NCBI GenBank assembly: GCA_937907525.1
Contig: CALCIB010000397.1
Location: 1-18,748 of the forward strand
DNA length: 18,748 nt
Direction: 5' to 3'
DNA from: an uncultured Planctomycetales bacterium
GTDB lineage: Bacteria; Planctomycetota; Planctomycetia; Isosphaerales; Isosphaeraceae
This document shows positions 7,893-14,870 of this stretch, piece after piece; position 1 is the first letter of the stretch; the number at the start of each line of letters is the position of its first letter. The notes under the pieces are model-generated. The model was given only the letters and a program-made list of their open reading frames with translations. It ran no database searches and was not told the origin of the DNA. Made by a program: the position numbers and the translations under genes.

Positions 7893-8393
7893 ATGAATAG
7901 ACGTGACTGGGCCGCGTTCAACGCGAGACACCAGGCTGAATTCGTCTTCGGAGAACTGATCCCCGAGGCCGAACGTGAGCATGGATTGCCACGTCAGGGA
8001 ACATGCGTCCGTGTCGTTTTCTTAATTTACATCGAAGGATACAGTCCCTTCCGTCCACTGAGACAGCAACTAAAATTGGAAGCGAAGGGGTCGAACTATT
8101 CTCGGGAGGCGGATCGGGATCAGAAGATCCGGCAGGAGAACCATGGATTCGGCAATGATGTGATCTCCGCACTCATCAATGGCGCCGATATCAAAGAAGT
8201 GCGATTAAAATTACAGCGAGAACAGGCTTGGCCCTGCTACGGGGTGGCGGTCGACCGGGATGATTTAGTGCGAGAGTTGGAATCGCGATACAAGTGGGGC
8301 CAGGCCGAAACTGACTACTACCACGAGACGCTTCCGGGGGGAATCCTAATCCATTGCAGGGTGTTGCCGAGAGAGTGGTCGAGAGCTAGATAG
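7893..8393 (+). CDS. Hypothetical protein, AT-richer orphan between helicase and nuclease genes
   Basis: I do not recognise this 166-residue protein. It appears soluble, with no membrane segment or signal peptide. It has many charged and aromatic residues, a short hydrophobic strand VRVVFLIYI (39-47) and a Trp/Tyr-rich C-terminus (YKWGQAETDYYHE). Its composition differs clearly from its neighbours: sample lines are near 50% GC against about 70% around it, and codons such as TTA and AAA that are rare nearby are used freely. That supports recent transfer. The reading frame is intact and starts with an ATG at 7893; the ribosome site is weak (GGTGG). It lies 69 bases after the XPB gene and 139 bases before the Bax1-type gene. 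A link to either is a guess from position. Confidence 0.65.
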   Translation: MNRRDWAAFNARHQAEFVFGELIPEAEREHGLPRQGTCVRVVFLIYIEGYSPFRPLRQQLKLEAKGSNYSREADRDQKIRQENHGFGNDVISALINGADIKEVRLKLQREQAWPCYGVAVDRDDLVRELESRYKWGQAETDYYHETLPGGILIHCRVLPREWSRAR

Positions 8394-8458
8394 CACGGGC
8401 GCGAATCTCGGCCCCGAGGAAGGCCGCTCCGAACTCCAACGCTCGTCTCGTCCGTCCA

Positions 8459-8507
8459 CCCCTCATCCGGCCCTTCGGGCCACCTTCTCCCTCAAGGGGA
8501 GAAGGCC
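8459..8507 (+). repeat. REP-like palindromic repeat unit, copy 2 (GGCCC subtype)
   Basis: Consists of CCCCTCAT, then CCGGCCC-TTCG-GGGCC-type and CTTCTCCC-TCAA-GGGGAGAAG hairpins. It belongs to the same family as copy 1 but has the other first hairpin. It ends only 25 bases before the Bax1-type start codon, so it could weaken read-through from upstream. No inverted partner is visible nearby. Confidence 0.8.
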
Positions 8508-8532
8508 GTCATCTTGAACAGAGGCCCCGAGG

Positions 8533-9810
8533 ATGCTGACAGGCGACCTGCTCCGCGTGAGGATCAGCAAGGAGCGGGTGCTCCCGATCTACCTGCCCCG
8601 CGACGGCTCGCAATGGCTGGAGGCGGCCGAGAGCCTGCTGGCGATCTTCCGCGAGGGGGTCGGCAGGACGCGCGGGGAGATCGAGGCGGAGATCGACGAC
8701 CTGTTCGGCTCCGGCGGCAAGGCGACGCTGGTGCATCGCGGGTTGGCCAAGGTGCTGGAGGACGGCGCGGAGTTCGAGGTCGTCGCCGACGTCCCCCCCG
8801 ACCGGATCCGCGCGAAGGTCTTCGCCGCCGCCGCCGCCCACCGCCGCGAGTTGGCCGCGACCCACCCCCAGCTTCACGAAGGGGACTCCATCCCCGCCGG
8901 CGGTCGCCCCCCCCGCCCCGTCTTCCGCCGCGACGTCGTGCTTCAGAGCGTCGCCGACGAGTTGGACGTGAAACCCGAGGTCCTCGTCGAGGGCATGTTC
9001 GCCGACCTTCGCGACGAGAACCGCATGCTCTCGTTCCAGGACATGACCGCGCAACGACTCCTGGATCGCTACAACGTCGCGCTCGCGCAGGCGACGCTCT
9101 TGCGATCCGTCCGCGTCAAGGTCGAGGTCCGCGGCGAGACCCCCGCGCGGTATCGCCAGTTGTTCCGCCAGTTGAAGTTCCACCGCCTGCTCTACCGCGT
9201 GAGCGGAACGATGCGCGAGGGCTATTCGTTCAATCTCGACGGCCCCCTGAGCCTCTTCAGCGCCACCACGCGGTACGGCTTGCAGATGGCGCTCTTCCTC
9301 CCCGCCCTGCTCCGCTGCAAGGACTTCCGACTCGACGCGGAGTTGCGCTGGGGGCCCAGGCGCGACCCCCGGAGCTTCCACGTCGACTCGACGATCGGGC
9401 TGGTTTCGCACACGGCCGACACGGGGACCTACGTCCCGCCGGAGATCCCCGCGTTCGCCGAGCGCTTCCGCCAGATCGCCCCGGCGTGGGAGTTGTCCGA
9501 GACGACCGAGATCGTCGAGCTGGGCCGCGAGGGGGTCTGGGTGCCGGACTACCGCGCCGTCCACAAGGCGACGGGGCTCGACGTCTTCGTCGAGGTCGTC
9601 GGCTTCTGGAAGAAAAGCAGCCTCGGCCGGCTCCTGGACCAACTCCCCCGCCTGGGGCCGTCCCGGTTCGTGATGGTCGTCTCCGAGAAGCTGAAGGTCG
9701 ACGAGGAGGCGCTCGAGAAGCTCCCCGGCCCGATCCTCTGGTTCAAGGAGATCCCCAGCGCCCCGGAACTGGCGGCGCTGTTGGATCGATTCCTGCCCGA
9801 GGCCGGTTGA
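8533..9810 (+). CDS. DUF790 / Bax1-type nuclease, XPB partner
   Basis: The 425-residue protein matches DUF790, the family of Bax1, an archaeal nuclease that binds XPB and cuts DNA near damage-like junctions. The start MLTGDLLRVRI is typical, as are GRTRGEIEAEID (44-55), RGLAKVLED (69-77), LDGPLSLFSATTRYGL (235-250) and the C-terminal nuclease core: WELSETTEIV, VPDY (337-340) and FVEVVGFW (352-359). D339 and E354 are the probable PD-(D/E)xK-like metal ligands. The ATG has AGAGG upstream. Length is near that of archaeal Bax1 (about 400). It is on the same strand as the XPB gene but separated from it by an orphan gene and a repeat. The family call is firm; nuclease activity and partnership with the local XPB are inferred. 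Confidence 0.88.
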   Translation: MLTGDLLRVRISKERVLPIYLPRDGSQWLEAAESLLAIFREGVGRTRGEIEAEIDDLFGSGGKATLVHRGLAKVLEDGAEFEVVADVPPDRIRAKVFAAAAAHRRELAATHPQLHEGDSIPAGGRPPRPVFRRDVVLQSVADELDVKPEVLVEGMFADLRDENRMLSFQDMTAQRLLDRYNVALAQATLLRSVRVKVEVRGETPARYRQLFRQLKFHRLLYRVSGTMREGYSFNLDGPLSLFSATTRYGLQMALFLPALLRCKDFRLDAELRWGPRRDPRSFHVDSTIGLVSHTADTGTYVPPEIPAFAERFRQIAPAWELSETTEIVELGREGVWVPDYRAVHKATGLDVFVEVVGFWKKSSLGRLLDQLPRLGPSRFVMVVSEKLKVDEEALEKLPGPILWFKEIPSAPELAALLDRFLPEAG

Positions 9811-9857
9811 GTTGAAACGATCTTGACCGTCACTGATTTTGGGAGGGCGATCAAAAC

Positions 9858-9908
9858 GGCCTTCCCCCCTCGCGGGGGAAGGTGGCCCGAAGGGCCGGAT
9901 GAGGGGGA
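9858..9908 (-). repeat. REP-like repeat unit, copy 3 (GGCCC subtype, inverted)
   Basis: Reverse-complement orientation: CTTCCCCCCTCGCGGGGGAAG hairpin parts, then GGCCC-GAAG-GGCC and ATGAGGGGGA. It forms the left arm of the palindromic element upstream of htpG. Confidence 0.8.
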
Positions 9909-9984
9909 GGCGCGCCAGGAAACCGTTGACGTCCAGAGCTTGCCGGACGGGCCATCGCGAATCGCGACGGTCGCCTCGCGCCGT

Positions 9985-10035
9985 CCCCCTCATCTGACCG
10001 CTTCGCGGTCTGTCTTCCCCCGCGAGGGGGGAAGA
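9985..10035 (+). repeat. REP-like repeat unit, copy 4 (GCGGTC subtype)
   Basis: Essentially the same sequence as copy 1 over its full length (CCCCCTCATCTGACCGC, then the C-rich/G-rich hairpin ending in GGGGGGAAGAC). It forms the right arm of the palindromic element and faces copy 3. The near-identity of copies about 10 kb apart points to recent spread or gene conversion. Confidence 0.85.
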
Positions 10036-10145
10036 CTCGTTCAGACCCCCAAAATCCCTGACGGTCAGAAACGATCCCCGCCCTTTGAACGATCGTATTC
10101 AGAGGAAACGTCCGATCCCCAAGGTTTTCGAGGGCCAACGTCGCC

Positions 10146-12059
10146 ATGTCCGACGAACACGCGCGCGAGAAGCAGGAATTCGCCTTCCAGGCCGAGATCA
10201 AGCAGGTGCTTCATCTGCTGTCGCACTCGCTGTATCAGAGCCGGGAGATCGCCCTTCGGGAACTGGTCTCCAACGCCTCCGACGCGCTCGACAAGATGCG
10301 CTTCGTCTCCCTGACCGACGAGTCCCGGCGCGATTGCGGCCCGCTGGAGATCACGATCGAGCCCGACGAGGCCGCGCGGACGCTGACGATCCGCGACACC
10401 GGCGTCGGCATGACGCACGACGAGTTGGTCGCCAATTTGGGGACGATCGCCCGCAGCGGCTCCGGCGAGTTCCTCAAGGGGCTCTCCGCGGAGGACAAGG
10501 AGAAGGCCCGGCTTTCGCTGATCGGCCAGTTCGGCGTGGGCTTCTACTCCGCGTTCATGATCGCCGACCGCGTCCGCGTCCGCACTCGGAGCTATCGCGA
10601 CGAGGCCGGCTGGGAGTGGGCCTCCGAGGGGACCGGCCGATTCAGCGTCGAGGCCGTCACCGACCCCCTCCCCCGCGGCACGGAGATCGTCCTCCACCTG
10701 AAGGAGGACGCCCAGGATTTCACGTCGCCGTATCGGATCAAGGAGGTCGTCAGACGCTACTCCAGCTTCATCCCGCACCCGATCAAGCTGGCCCCCGGCG
10801 GCGAGACGCTTAACGACCAGAAGCCGATCTGGGTCGAGCCCAAAAACCAGGTGACCGACGAGCAGCACGAGCGGTTCTACCAGCACCTCAGCCACCGCGG
10901 CGAGGAAAAGCCGCTCTGGCGGCTGCACCTGTCGGTTGACTCCCCGATCCAGTTCCACGCGGTATTGTATTGCCCGGCGTCGAACATCGAGCGCCTGGGC
11001 TTCCCGCGGGTCGAGCACGGCGTCAGCCTCTGCGCCAAGCGGGTGCTGGTGCAGTCGGACTGCCGCGAGCTTCTGCCGGACTACCTGCGGTTCCTCTTCG
11101 GCCTGGTCGACTCCGAAGACCTGCCGCTGAACGTTTCACGAGAAACGCTTCAGGACGACACGGTGATCCGTCGGATCCGAGGCTCGCTGGTCAAGGCGGT
11201 CTTCGACCGCCTGGAGCGACTCGCGAAGGAGGAACCCGATGCGTTCCAGACCTTCACCGACCAGTTCGGCGCGCTCCTGAAAGAGGGGGCGATCGTCGAC
11301 GTCCTCCAGCGCGAGCGGTTGGCGAAGCTGGTCCGGTTCGAGTCCTCCCAGAAGGCCGACGGCCGCCGCGACGTGTCGCTGGACGACTACGTTTCGAGGA
11401 TGCCGGAGGGCCAGAAGCGGATCTACTTCCTCGGCGGCCCCGACCTGGCGGCGATCGAGAAGAACCCGAATCTGGAGGTGTTCCGCAAGCGGAAGCTGGA
11501 AGTCCTCTATCTGACCGAGCCCGTCGACGAGTTCGTGATGAACGCGCTGGGATCGTTCTCGGGCAAGCCGTTGACGTCGATCGACTCCGACGACCTGGAC
11601 CTTCCCGACGCCCCCGCCGAGGAGGAACCGGAGAAGCTGGACGAGTCGAAGGCCGAGCCCGGCTTCCAGCGCGTGCTGACCCTGTTCCGCGAGGCGATCG
11701 GCGACCGCGTCCGCGAGGTCCGCGAGTCCCACCGCCTGACCGACAGCCCCTGCTGCCTGGTCAACGCCGACGGCTCGTTCTCGACGCAGATGCAGCGGAT
11801 CCTCAAAATGGCCAACCAGGAGGTTCCGGAGGCGTCGCGAATCCTGGAGGTCAACCCGAAGGCGCCGTTGGTCCGTCGTCTCTCCCGCCTGAGCGCCAAC
11901 GCCGAGCACGACGGCTTCATCAAGGAGTGCGGCCTTCAACTCTGGTCCAACGCCTTGATGCTGGAGGGCGTCACCCCCGACGCCCGCGAACTCGTCGGCC
12001 GGATCCAGGGCTTCATGGACGAGGCCGCCGAGAAGCGCTCGCCGTTGATCGTGCCATGA
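10146..12059 (+). CDS. htpG: Molecular chaperone HtpG (Hsp90 family)
   Basis: A 637-residue cytosolic ATP-dependent chaperone that acts as a homodimer on folding or damaged clients. The N-terminal GHKL ATPase domain (about 1-225) shows E39 and N43 in RELVSNASDALDK, DTGVGM (84-89), the lid segment GTIARSGSGEF (99-109) and GQFGVGFYSAF (127-137). The middle domain (about 230-500) includes NVSRETLQ (329-336) with R332, the arginine that contacts the ATP gamma phosphate. The C-terminal dimerisation domain (about 510-637) includes the SHRLTDSPCCLV stretch. All key motifs are intact and the length is normal. The ATG has GAGGG 11 bases upstream. No CIRCE element or clear heat-shock promoter was seen between the palindromic element and the gene. 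It is probably a single-gene transcript, ending at the hairpin after it. Confidence 0.97.
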   Translation: MSDEHAREKQEFAFQAEIKQVLHLLSHSLYQSREIALRELVSNASDALDKMRFVSLTDESRRDCGPLEITIEPDEAARTLTIRDTGVGMTHDELVANLGTIARSGSGEFLKGLSAEDKEKARLSLIGQFGVGFYSAFMIADRVRVRTRSYRDEAGWEWASEGTGRFSVEAVTDPLPRGTEIVLHLKEDAQDFTSPYRIKEVVRRYSSFIPHPIKLAPGGETLNDQKPIWVEPKNQVTDEQHERFYQHLSHRGEEKPLWRLHLSVDSPIQFHAVLYCPASNIERLGFPRVEHGVSLCAKRVLVQSDCRELLPDYLRFLFGLVDSEDLPLNVSRETLQDDTVIRRIRGSLVKAVFDRLERLAKEEPDAFQTFTDQFGALLKEGAIVDVLQRERLAKLVRFESSQKADGRRDVSLDDYVSRMPEGQKRIYFLGGPDLAAIEKNPNLEVFRKRKLEVLYLTEPVDEFVMNALGSFSGKPLTSIDSDDLDLPDAPAEEEPEKLDESKAEPGFQRVLTLFREAIGDRVREVRESHRLTDSPCCLVNADGSFSTQMQRILKMANQEVPEASRILEVNPKAPLVRRLSRLSANAEHDGFIKECGLQLWSNALMLEGVTPDARELVGRIQGFMDEAAEKRSPLIVP

Positions 12060-12065
12060 GCGAAT

Positions 12066-12102
12066 CGGGTGAGGGACGCCCCGCCCCGCCGTCCCTCACC
12101 CG
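12066..12102. terminator. Bidirectional hairpin terminator between htpG and the DUF4276 gene
   Basis: CGGGTGAGGGAC (12066-12077) and GTCCCTCACCCG (12091-12102) pair perfectly over 12 bp around a 13-base C-rich loop. It starts seven bases after the htpG stop codon. On the other strand it contains the stop codon of the convergent DUF4276 gene. It lacks a T-tract on either side, so it may act as an intrinsic terminator of the tract-less type or as a 3' RNA stabiliser. Confidence 0.7.
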
Positions 12103-12674
12103 GCCTTCATCGCCTTCTGGACGAACTCGACGAGGAGACGAAACGACGGGCATTTGGCCTGGACCTTGGCGACGTCCAGGTGAGGCGCGACCTTGGCATT
12201 GTGGGTCGCGTACAGGTACAGCGGTTTCGATTTCGATTTTCCCGCGCGAGACTGTTTCGTAAGCCACTCCTTCGGGCTCATGATCGTCTCCGGCTGAGAT
12301 ACCGGCTTGATGTCCAGGCTGGGGATCACGGCGGCGATCGCCGCTTCGTCCGCGATGATCCAGGCTTCAAGCTCCTGAACGGGGACGACGATCGCGTGCC
12401 GAAATCGCTTCAAGTCGATCTTGCGGCCGATCGCGTCCCGCACGTCCTTCCGAACGGCCTCCGGATCCTTGCCGTCGGAGTCGTGGCAGATGATGAACCG
12501 CGACGCCCCTTGGCGCGAGAAGTTCTGAATATGACTGGCCGCCTTGCGCCGAAGCTCGCCGCAGCCGCCGAATCCCATTTTGTGGACCTTCAGGTCGTCC
12601 CGCCCGACGATCCTTCGAACCAGGATCCGCAAGACCTCGGCGTCCGAACGGTCCTCGGCCAGGATCGCGAACAT
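12096..12674 (-). CDS. DUF4276 family TOPRIM-like protein (partner of upstream ATPase)
   Basis: This 192-residue protein looks like a DUF4276 protein with a TOPRIM-like fold. An acidic position follows the first strand (FAILAEDRSDAEV, E7), a DxD-type pair sits in IICHDSDGKD (D65, D67), and the family stretch VVPVQELEAWIIAD lies at about 96-109. These acids are the usual metal ligands in TOPRIM nucleases. The C-terminus (SKPLYLYATHNAKVAPHLD) is typical of the family. A TTG at 12680 overlaps the ATPase stop, but the ATG at 12674, two bases after that stop, is the simpler start. The arrangement of RecF/OLD-like ATPase then TOPRIM gene mirrors PARIS (AriA-AriB) and split OLD nucleases, so this is probably the effector nuclease. 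No activity can be proved from the sequence. Confidence 0.75.
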   Translation of the reverse strand: MFAILAEDRSDAEVLRILVRRIVGRDDLKVHKMGFGGCGELRRKAASHIQNFSRQGASRFIICHDSDGKDPEAVRKDVRDAIGRKIDLKRFRHAIVVPVQELEAWIIADEAAIAAVIPSLDIKPVSQPETIMSPKEWLTKQSRAGKSKSKPLYLYATHNAKVAPHLDVAKVQAKCPSFRLLVEFVQKAMKAG

Positions 12675-12676
12675 GA

Positions 12677-13867
12677 TCAAAGATCGTCCTGGGCTTCGAG
12701 GAATTCCGACAAAACGCCTTCAGTGGCCAGAAAGTCCTTGGCCCGCTCCATCTCCTCCGAGGTCAAGCGTCGGACCTGGGTCGCGCCCTCTTCGGCCGTC
12801 GCCAGGAGGACTTCTTCCGGCCTGAGCATGTCGAGCACCGCCGGGGAGTGCGTCGTGAAGAGCACCTGCGTATCGCTTGAATAGGTCCGTAGCAAGTCGA
12901 TGAGCTTTTCGAGGAGCCCCGGATGGATCGAGTCTTCCGGCTGCTCCATCAGCATCAGCGAGCGGCGGTCGAACAGCATCGACGTGACGATCTGAATCGC
13001 GCGCAGCGTACCGGTTGAGAGCCGCCGATTGCCGTATTCCCCCCCCGCCCCCCCCATCCGGCGGGAAGGACGGAACACGGGCATAAAACGCTTCACCTTT
13101 GGCGTCGGCACGTCCATGCCAAGGTCAGGCGTCTCCAAAGTGACTACCCGTATGTTCTCCACAAGATCAAGCCCGTCCGCTCCTAGAAGCCCCCGGAGTT
13201 CATTGAAGAGTTCCGGGTCTTCCTCTTGCATGTAAAGCAACCGCATGGAGAGGGAGGAAGTCAAGTCGCCTTCGACTTGATATCGTAGTTTCCAATCGGC
13301 GTATTCCTGTTCCGTGACGAGGTGCTCGGTCGCGGAATCGTCCAAGGAATAATAACGAACGCCTTTGAGGAACCTTCCGACCTTCTCAATGTGCAGCGCG
13401 GCGGGGTCGTCGTCCGGCAGTAGTGAAGAGAGAACGGCAAAGCCGGGTGTCAGCCTTGGGATTCGGATGGTCTCTGAGCGGCCAATGACTTCGAGGCCGC
13501 GTTGCGTGCGTTGAAAGATCGTCTTCGCAGCGCCGTTCGAGCGGACCTCTAATGATTCCGTGACGATATCCGCTCGGAGACCGCTCGCCAAGACGCTGGG
13601 ACCCAGGAATCGGTAGCGATAACGACCGCCATCGAGTTCGATCTCCATCTCCAAAGACGTCCCCCCTGGGGACGTCAGGTTTGGGACCACGTCGATCAAC
13701 CGGGCCCTATCCACCTTGACCGCCGTCGAACACGCCCACTCGATCGCCTGGAGCACGTTCGTCTTGCCAACGCCGTTGCGGCCGCAGAGGGCGGAGAGGG
13801 TCGTGTCGAGGCCGAAGCTCGTGTTGAGGCAGGACCGGAAGTTCTGGATTTCGACGGATCGCAACAT
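12677..13867 (-). CDS. RecF/OLD-like AAA (AAA15/AAA21 type) ATPase
   Basis: The 396-residue ATPase has an ABC/SMC-type head. It opens with the typical LRSVEIQNFRSC strand. Walker A is GRNGVGKT (29-36), the signature motif is LSTGTLRAI (283-291), Walker B is SLMLMEQPED (303-312) with E308, and the H-loop is TTHSPAVLD (338-346). It ends without a TOPRIM domain, which instead seems to be supplied by the next gene two bases downstream. In characterised relatives (OLD, GajA, AriA) the ATPase senses nucleotide or phage signals and controls a nuclease. The frame extends to an ATG at 13933, but the domain begins at the ATG at 13867, with GGAAGG upstream. GC is about 55-58% in sample lines, below the flanks, and suggests transfer. 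Confidence 0.85.
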   Translation of the reverse strand: MLRSVEIQNFRSCLNTSFGLDTTLSALCGRNGVGKTNVLQAIEWACSTAVKVDRARLIDVVPNLTSPGGTSLEMEIELDGGRYRYRFLGPSVLASGLRADIVTESLEVRSNGAAKTIFQRTQRGLEVIGRSETIRIPRLTPGFAVLSSLLPDDDPAALHIEKVGRFLKGVRYYSLDDSATEHLVTEQEYADWKLRYQVEGDLTSSLSMRLLYMQEEDPELFNELRGLLGADGLDLVENIRVVTLETPDLGMDVPTPKVKRFMPVFRPSRRMGGAGGEYGNRRLSTGTLRAIQIVTSMLFDRRSLMLMEQPEDSIHPGLLEKLIDLLRTYSSDTQVLFTTHSPAVLDMLRPEEVLLATAEEGATQVRRLTSEEMERAKDFLATEGVLSEFLEAQDDL

Positions 13868-14005
13868 GGCGGACGACGGCCTTCCGAGGTTGAACCGACT
13901 CGACGGGCGAGGGAACGCGCCTCCGATATTCATGATGGTAGTGGAGGACGGGCGGCGTTTCCAGGGCGACCGACGACCGCGAAGACGCGCGGCGCCGTCT
14001 CGACG

Positions 14006-14788
14006 CTACATTCGACGCAGGACCTTGTTGACGGCCTCCAGGTCGAACTCCTCGGGATCGTACTCGCCGCCGGCCCACTCCAGGAGTTCCCGGCGCCGTT
14101 TGGTCTTGGGGCCTTGCATCACCGTGACGAAGTCGAGGTAACCCCAGACGCCGCCGACGTCGTCGGGAGGGCAGGCGCGTTTGCCGGTCAGGCATTGGGG
14201 GCAGGCCGCGCCCTCGCCCGCGGGTAGGATCTTCTCGACCAGGATCTCGTGGTCCCAGTCGTCGCCGAAATCGTAGGTGTAGCGGAGCTTGGCCTTCTCG
14301 CCGAGGACGACGTCGCCGAGGCGGACGCGATCGGCGCGCTCCATGTCGAGTTCGAGGGCGGATCCGGGGTCGGTGTAACCCTCGGGACCGACGTCGAAGC
14401 CATAGAGGTGGCAGGAGCCCCAGCCCATGGCGACCTGGATGATTTCGTGGAGCCGTTCCAGCGAGCAGTCGGGGACCTGGATCCGCCTCCAGATCGGCGG
14501 GCGGACGCCGCGGAGCGTGACCTTGAGTTGATAGACCCGGCCCCGAGACCGAGGGGCCTCCGCCGACGACGATCGCGACGGTTCGGCGACGGGCTCTCGG
14601 ACCCATACGGTCTTGATCCCCAGATCGTGGCGCACCTTGTAGTAGAGGCCGCTGCTGATCTCGCCGGGATGACCCGCCCGCGCCCAGAGGCGGTTGATCG
14701 CCGCGAGCTTGTGGCTGGGGGCTCGAGTCAGGGTCTTGCGGAGGAAGTCCGTCTTGGTGATCGGCTTCTCGGGTTCTTTTTTCGTCAT
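14006..14788 (-). CDS. pRiA4b ORF-3-like domain protein
   Basis: The protein has 260 residues. From about 85 it matches the plasmid pRiA4b ORF-3 family (PF07929): VYQLKVTLRGVRPPIWRRIQVP (start at 85), a LHEIIQVAMGW helix (113-123), HLYGF, RYTYDFGDDWDHEI (169-182) and the cysteine cluster CPQCLTGKRACPPDD (196-210), followed by VGGVWGY. The two CxxC/CxxxxC cysteine sets could bind metal. Residues 1-60 form a separate small helical region with WARAGHPGEISSGLYYKVRHDLGI (35-58), joined by a Ser/Arg-rich linker. The family has no settled biochemical function and is found on plasmids and chromosomes, often near mobile DNA. The ATG at 14788 has GGGAG ten bases upstream; the frame before it is unlike any protein. 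Confidence 0.85.
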   Translation of the reverse strand: MTKKEPEKPITKTDFLRKTLTRAPSHKLAAINRLWARAGHPGEISSGLYYKVRHDLGIKTVWVREPVAEPSRSSSAEAPRSRGRVYQLKVTLRGVRPPIWRRIQVPDCSLERLHEIIQVAMGWGSCHLYGFDVGPEGYTDPGSALELDMERADRVRLGDVVLGEKAKLRYTYDFGDDWDHEILVEKILPAGEGAACPQCLTGKRACPPDDVGGVWGYLDFVTVMQGPKTKRRRELLEWAGGEYDPEEFDLEAVNKVLRRM

Positions 14789-14870
14789 GGGAAGCTCCCG
14801 ATCGTCATCGAGCAGGCACCGGCCGTCGTGGTTTTCCGGGAGCGACGGCTCGCGGTCGAAAACCCGCCGG

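Larger units (their letters stand above)
9824..10067. mobile_element. MITE-like palindromic element: two inverted REP units with terminal inverted repeats
   Basis: The 244-bp element fills most of the 335-bp gap between the Bax1-type gene and htpG. Its ends are 20-bp inverted repeats, TGACCGTCACTGATTTTGGG (9824-9843) against the complement of 10048-10067, agreeing at 18 of 20 positions. Inside are two REP-like units in opposite orientation. No coding frame is convincing. Such non-autonomous structures are usually mobilised in trans (for example by REP-associated transposases or other transposases); no transposase is encoded in this window. It could also act as a bidirectional terminator. Confidence 0.6.

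Noticed and set aside
8509..9993. Minus-strand open frame of 494 codons opposite the Bax1-type gene
   Set aside because: It reads through the REP-like repeats and lacks domain signatures; the plus-strand DUF790 match is convincing.
9858..10035. CRISPR array suggested by repeated C-rich/G-rich blocks
   Set aside because: The units are inverted, not direct, and lack regular spacers and adjacent cas genes.
10068..10145. CIRCE operator or heat-shock promoter before htpG
   Set aside because: No TTAGCACTC-N9-GAGTGCTAA-type repeat is present; TTGAAC at 10084 lacks a matching -10 box at proper spacing.
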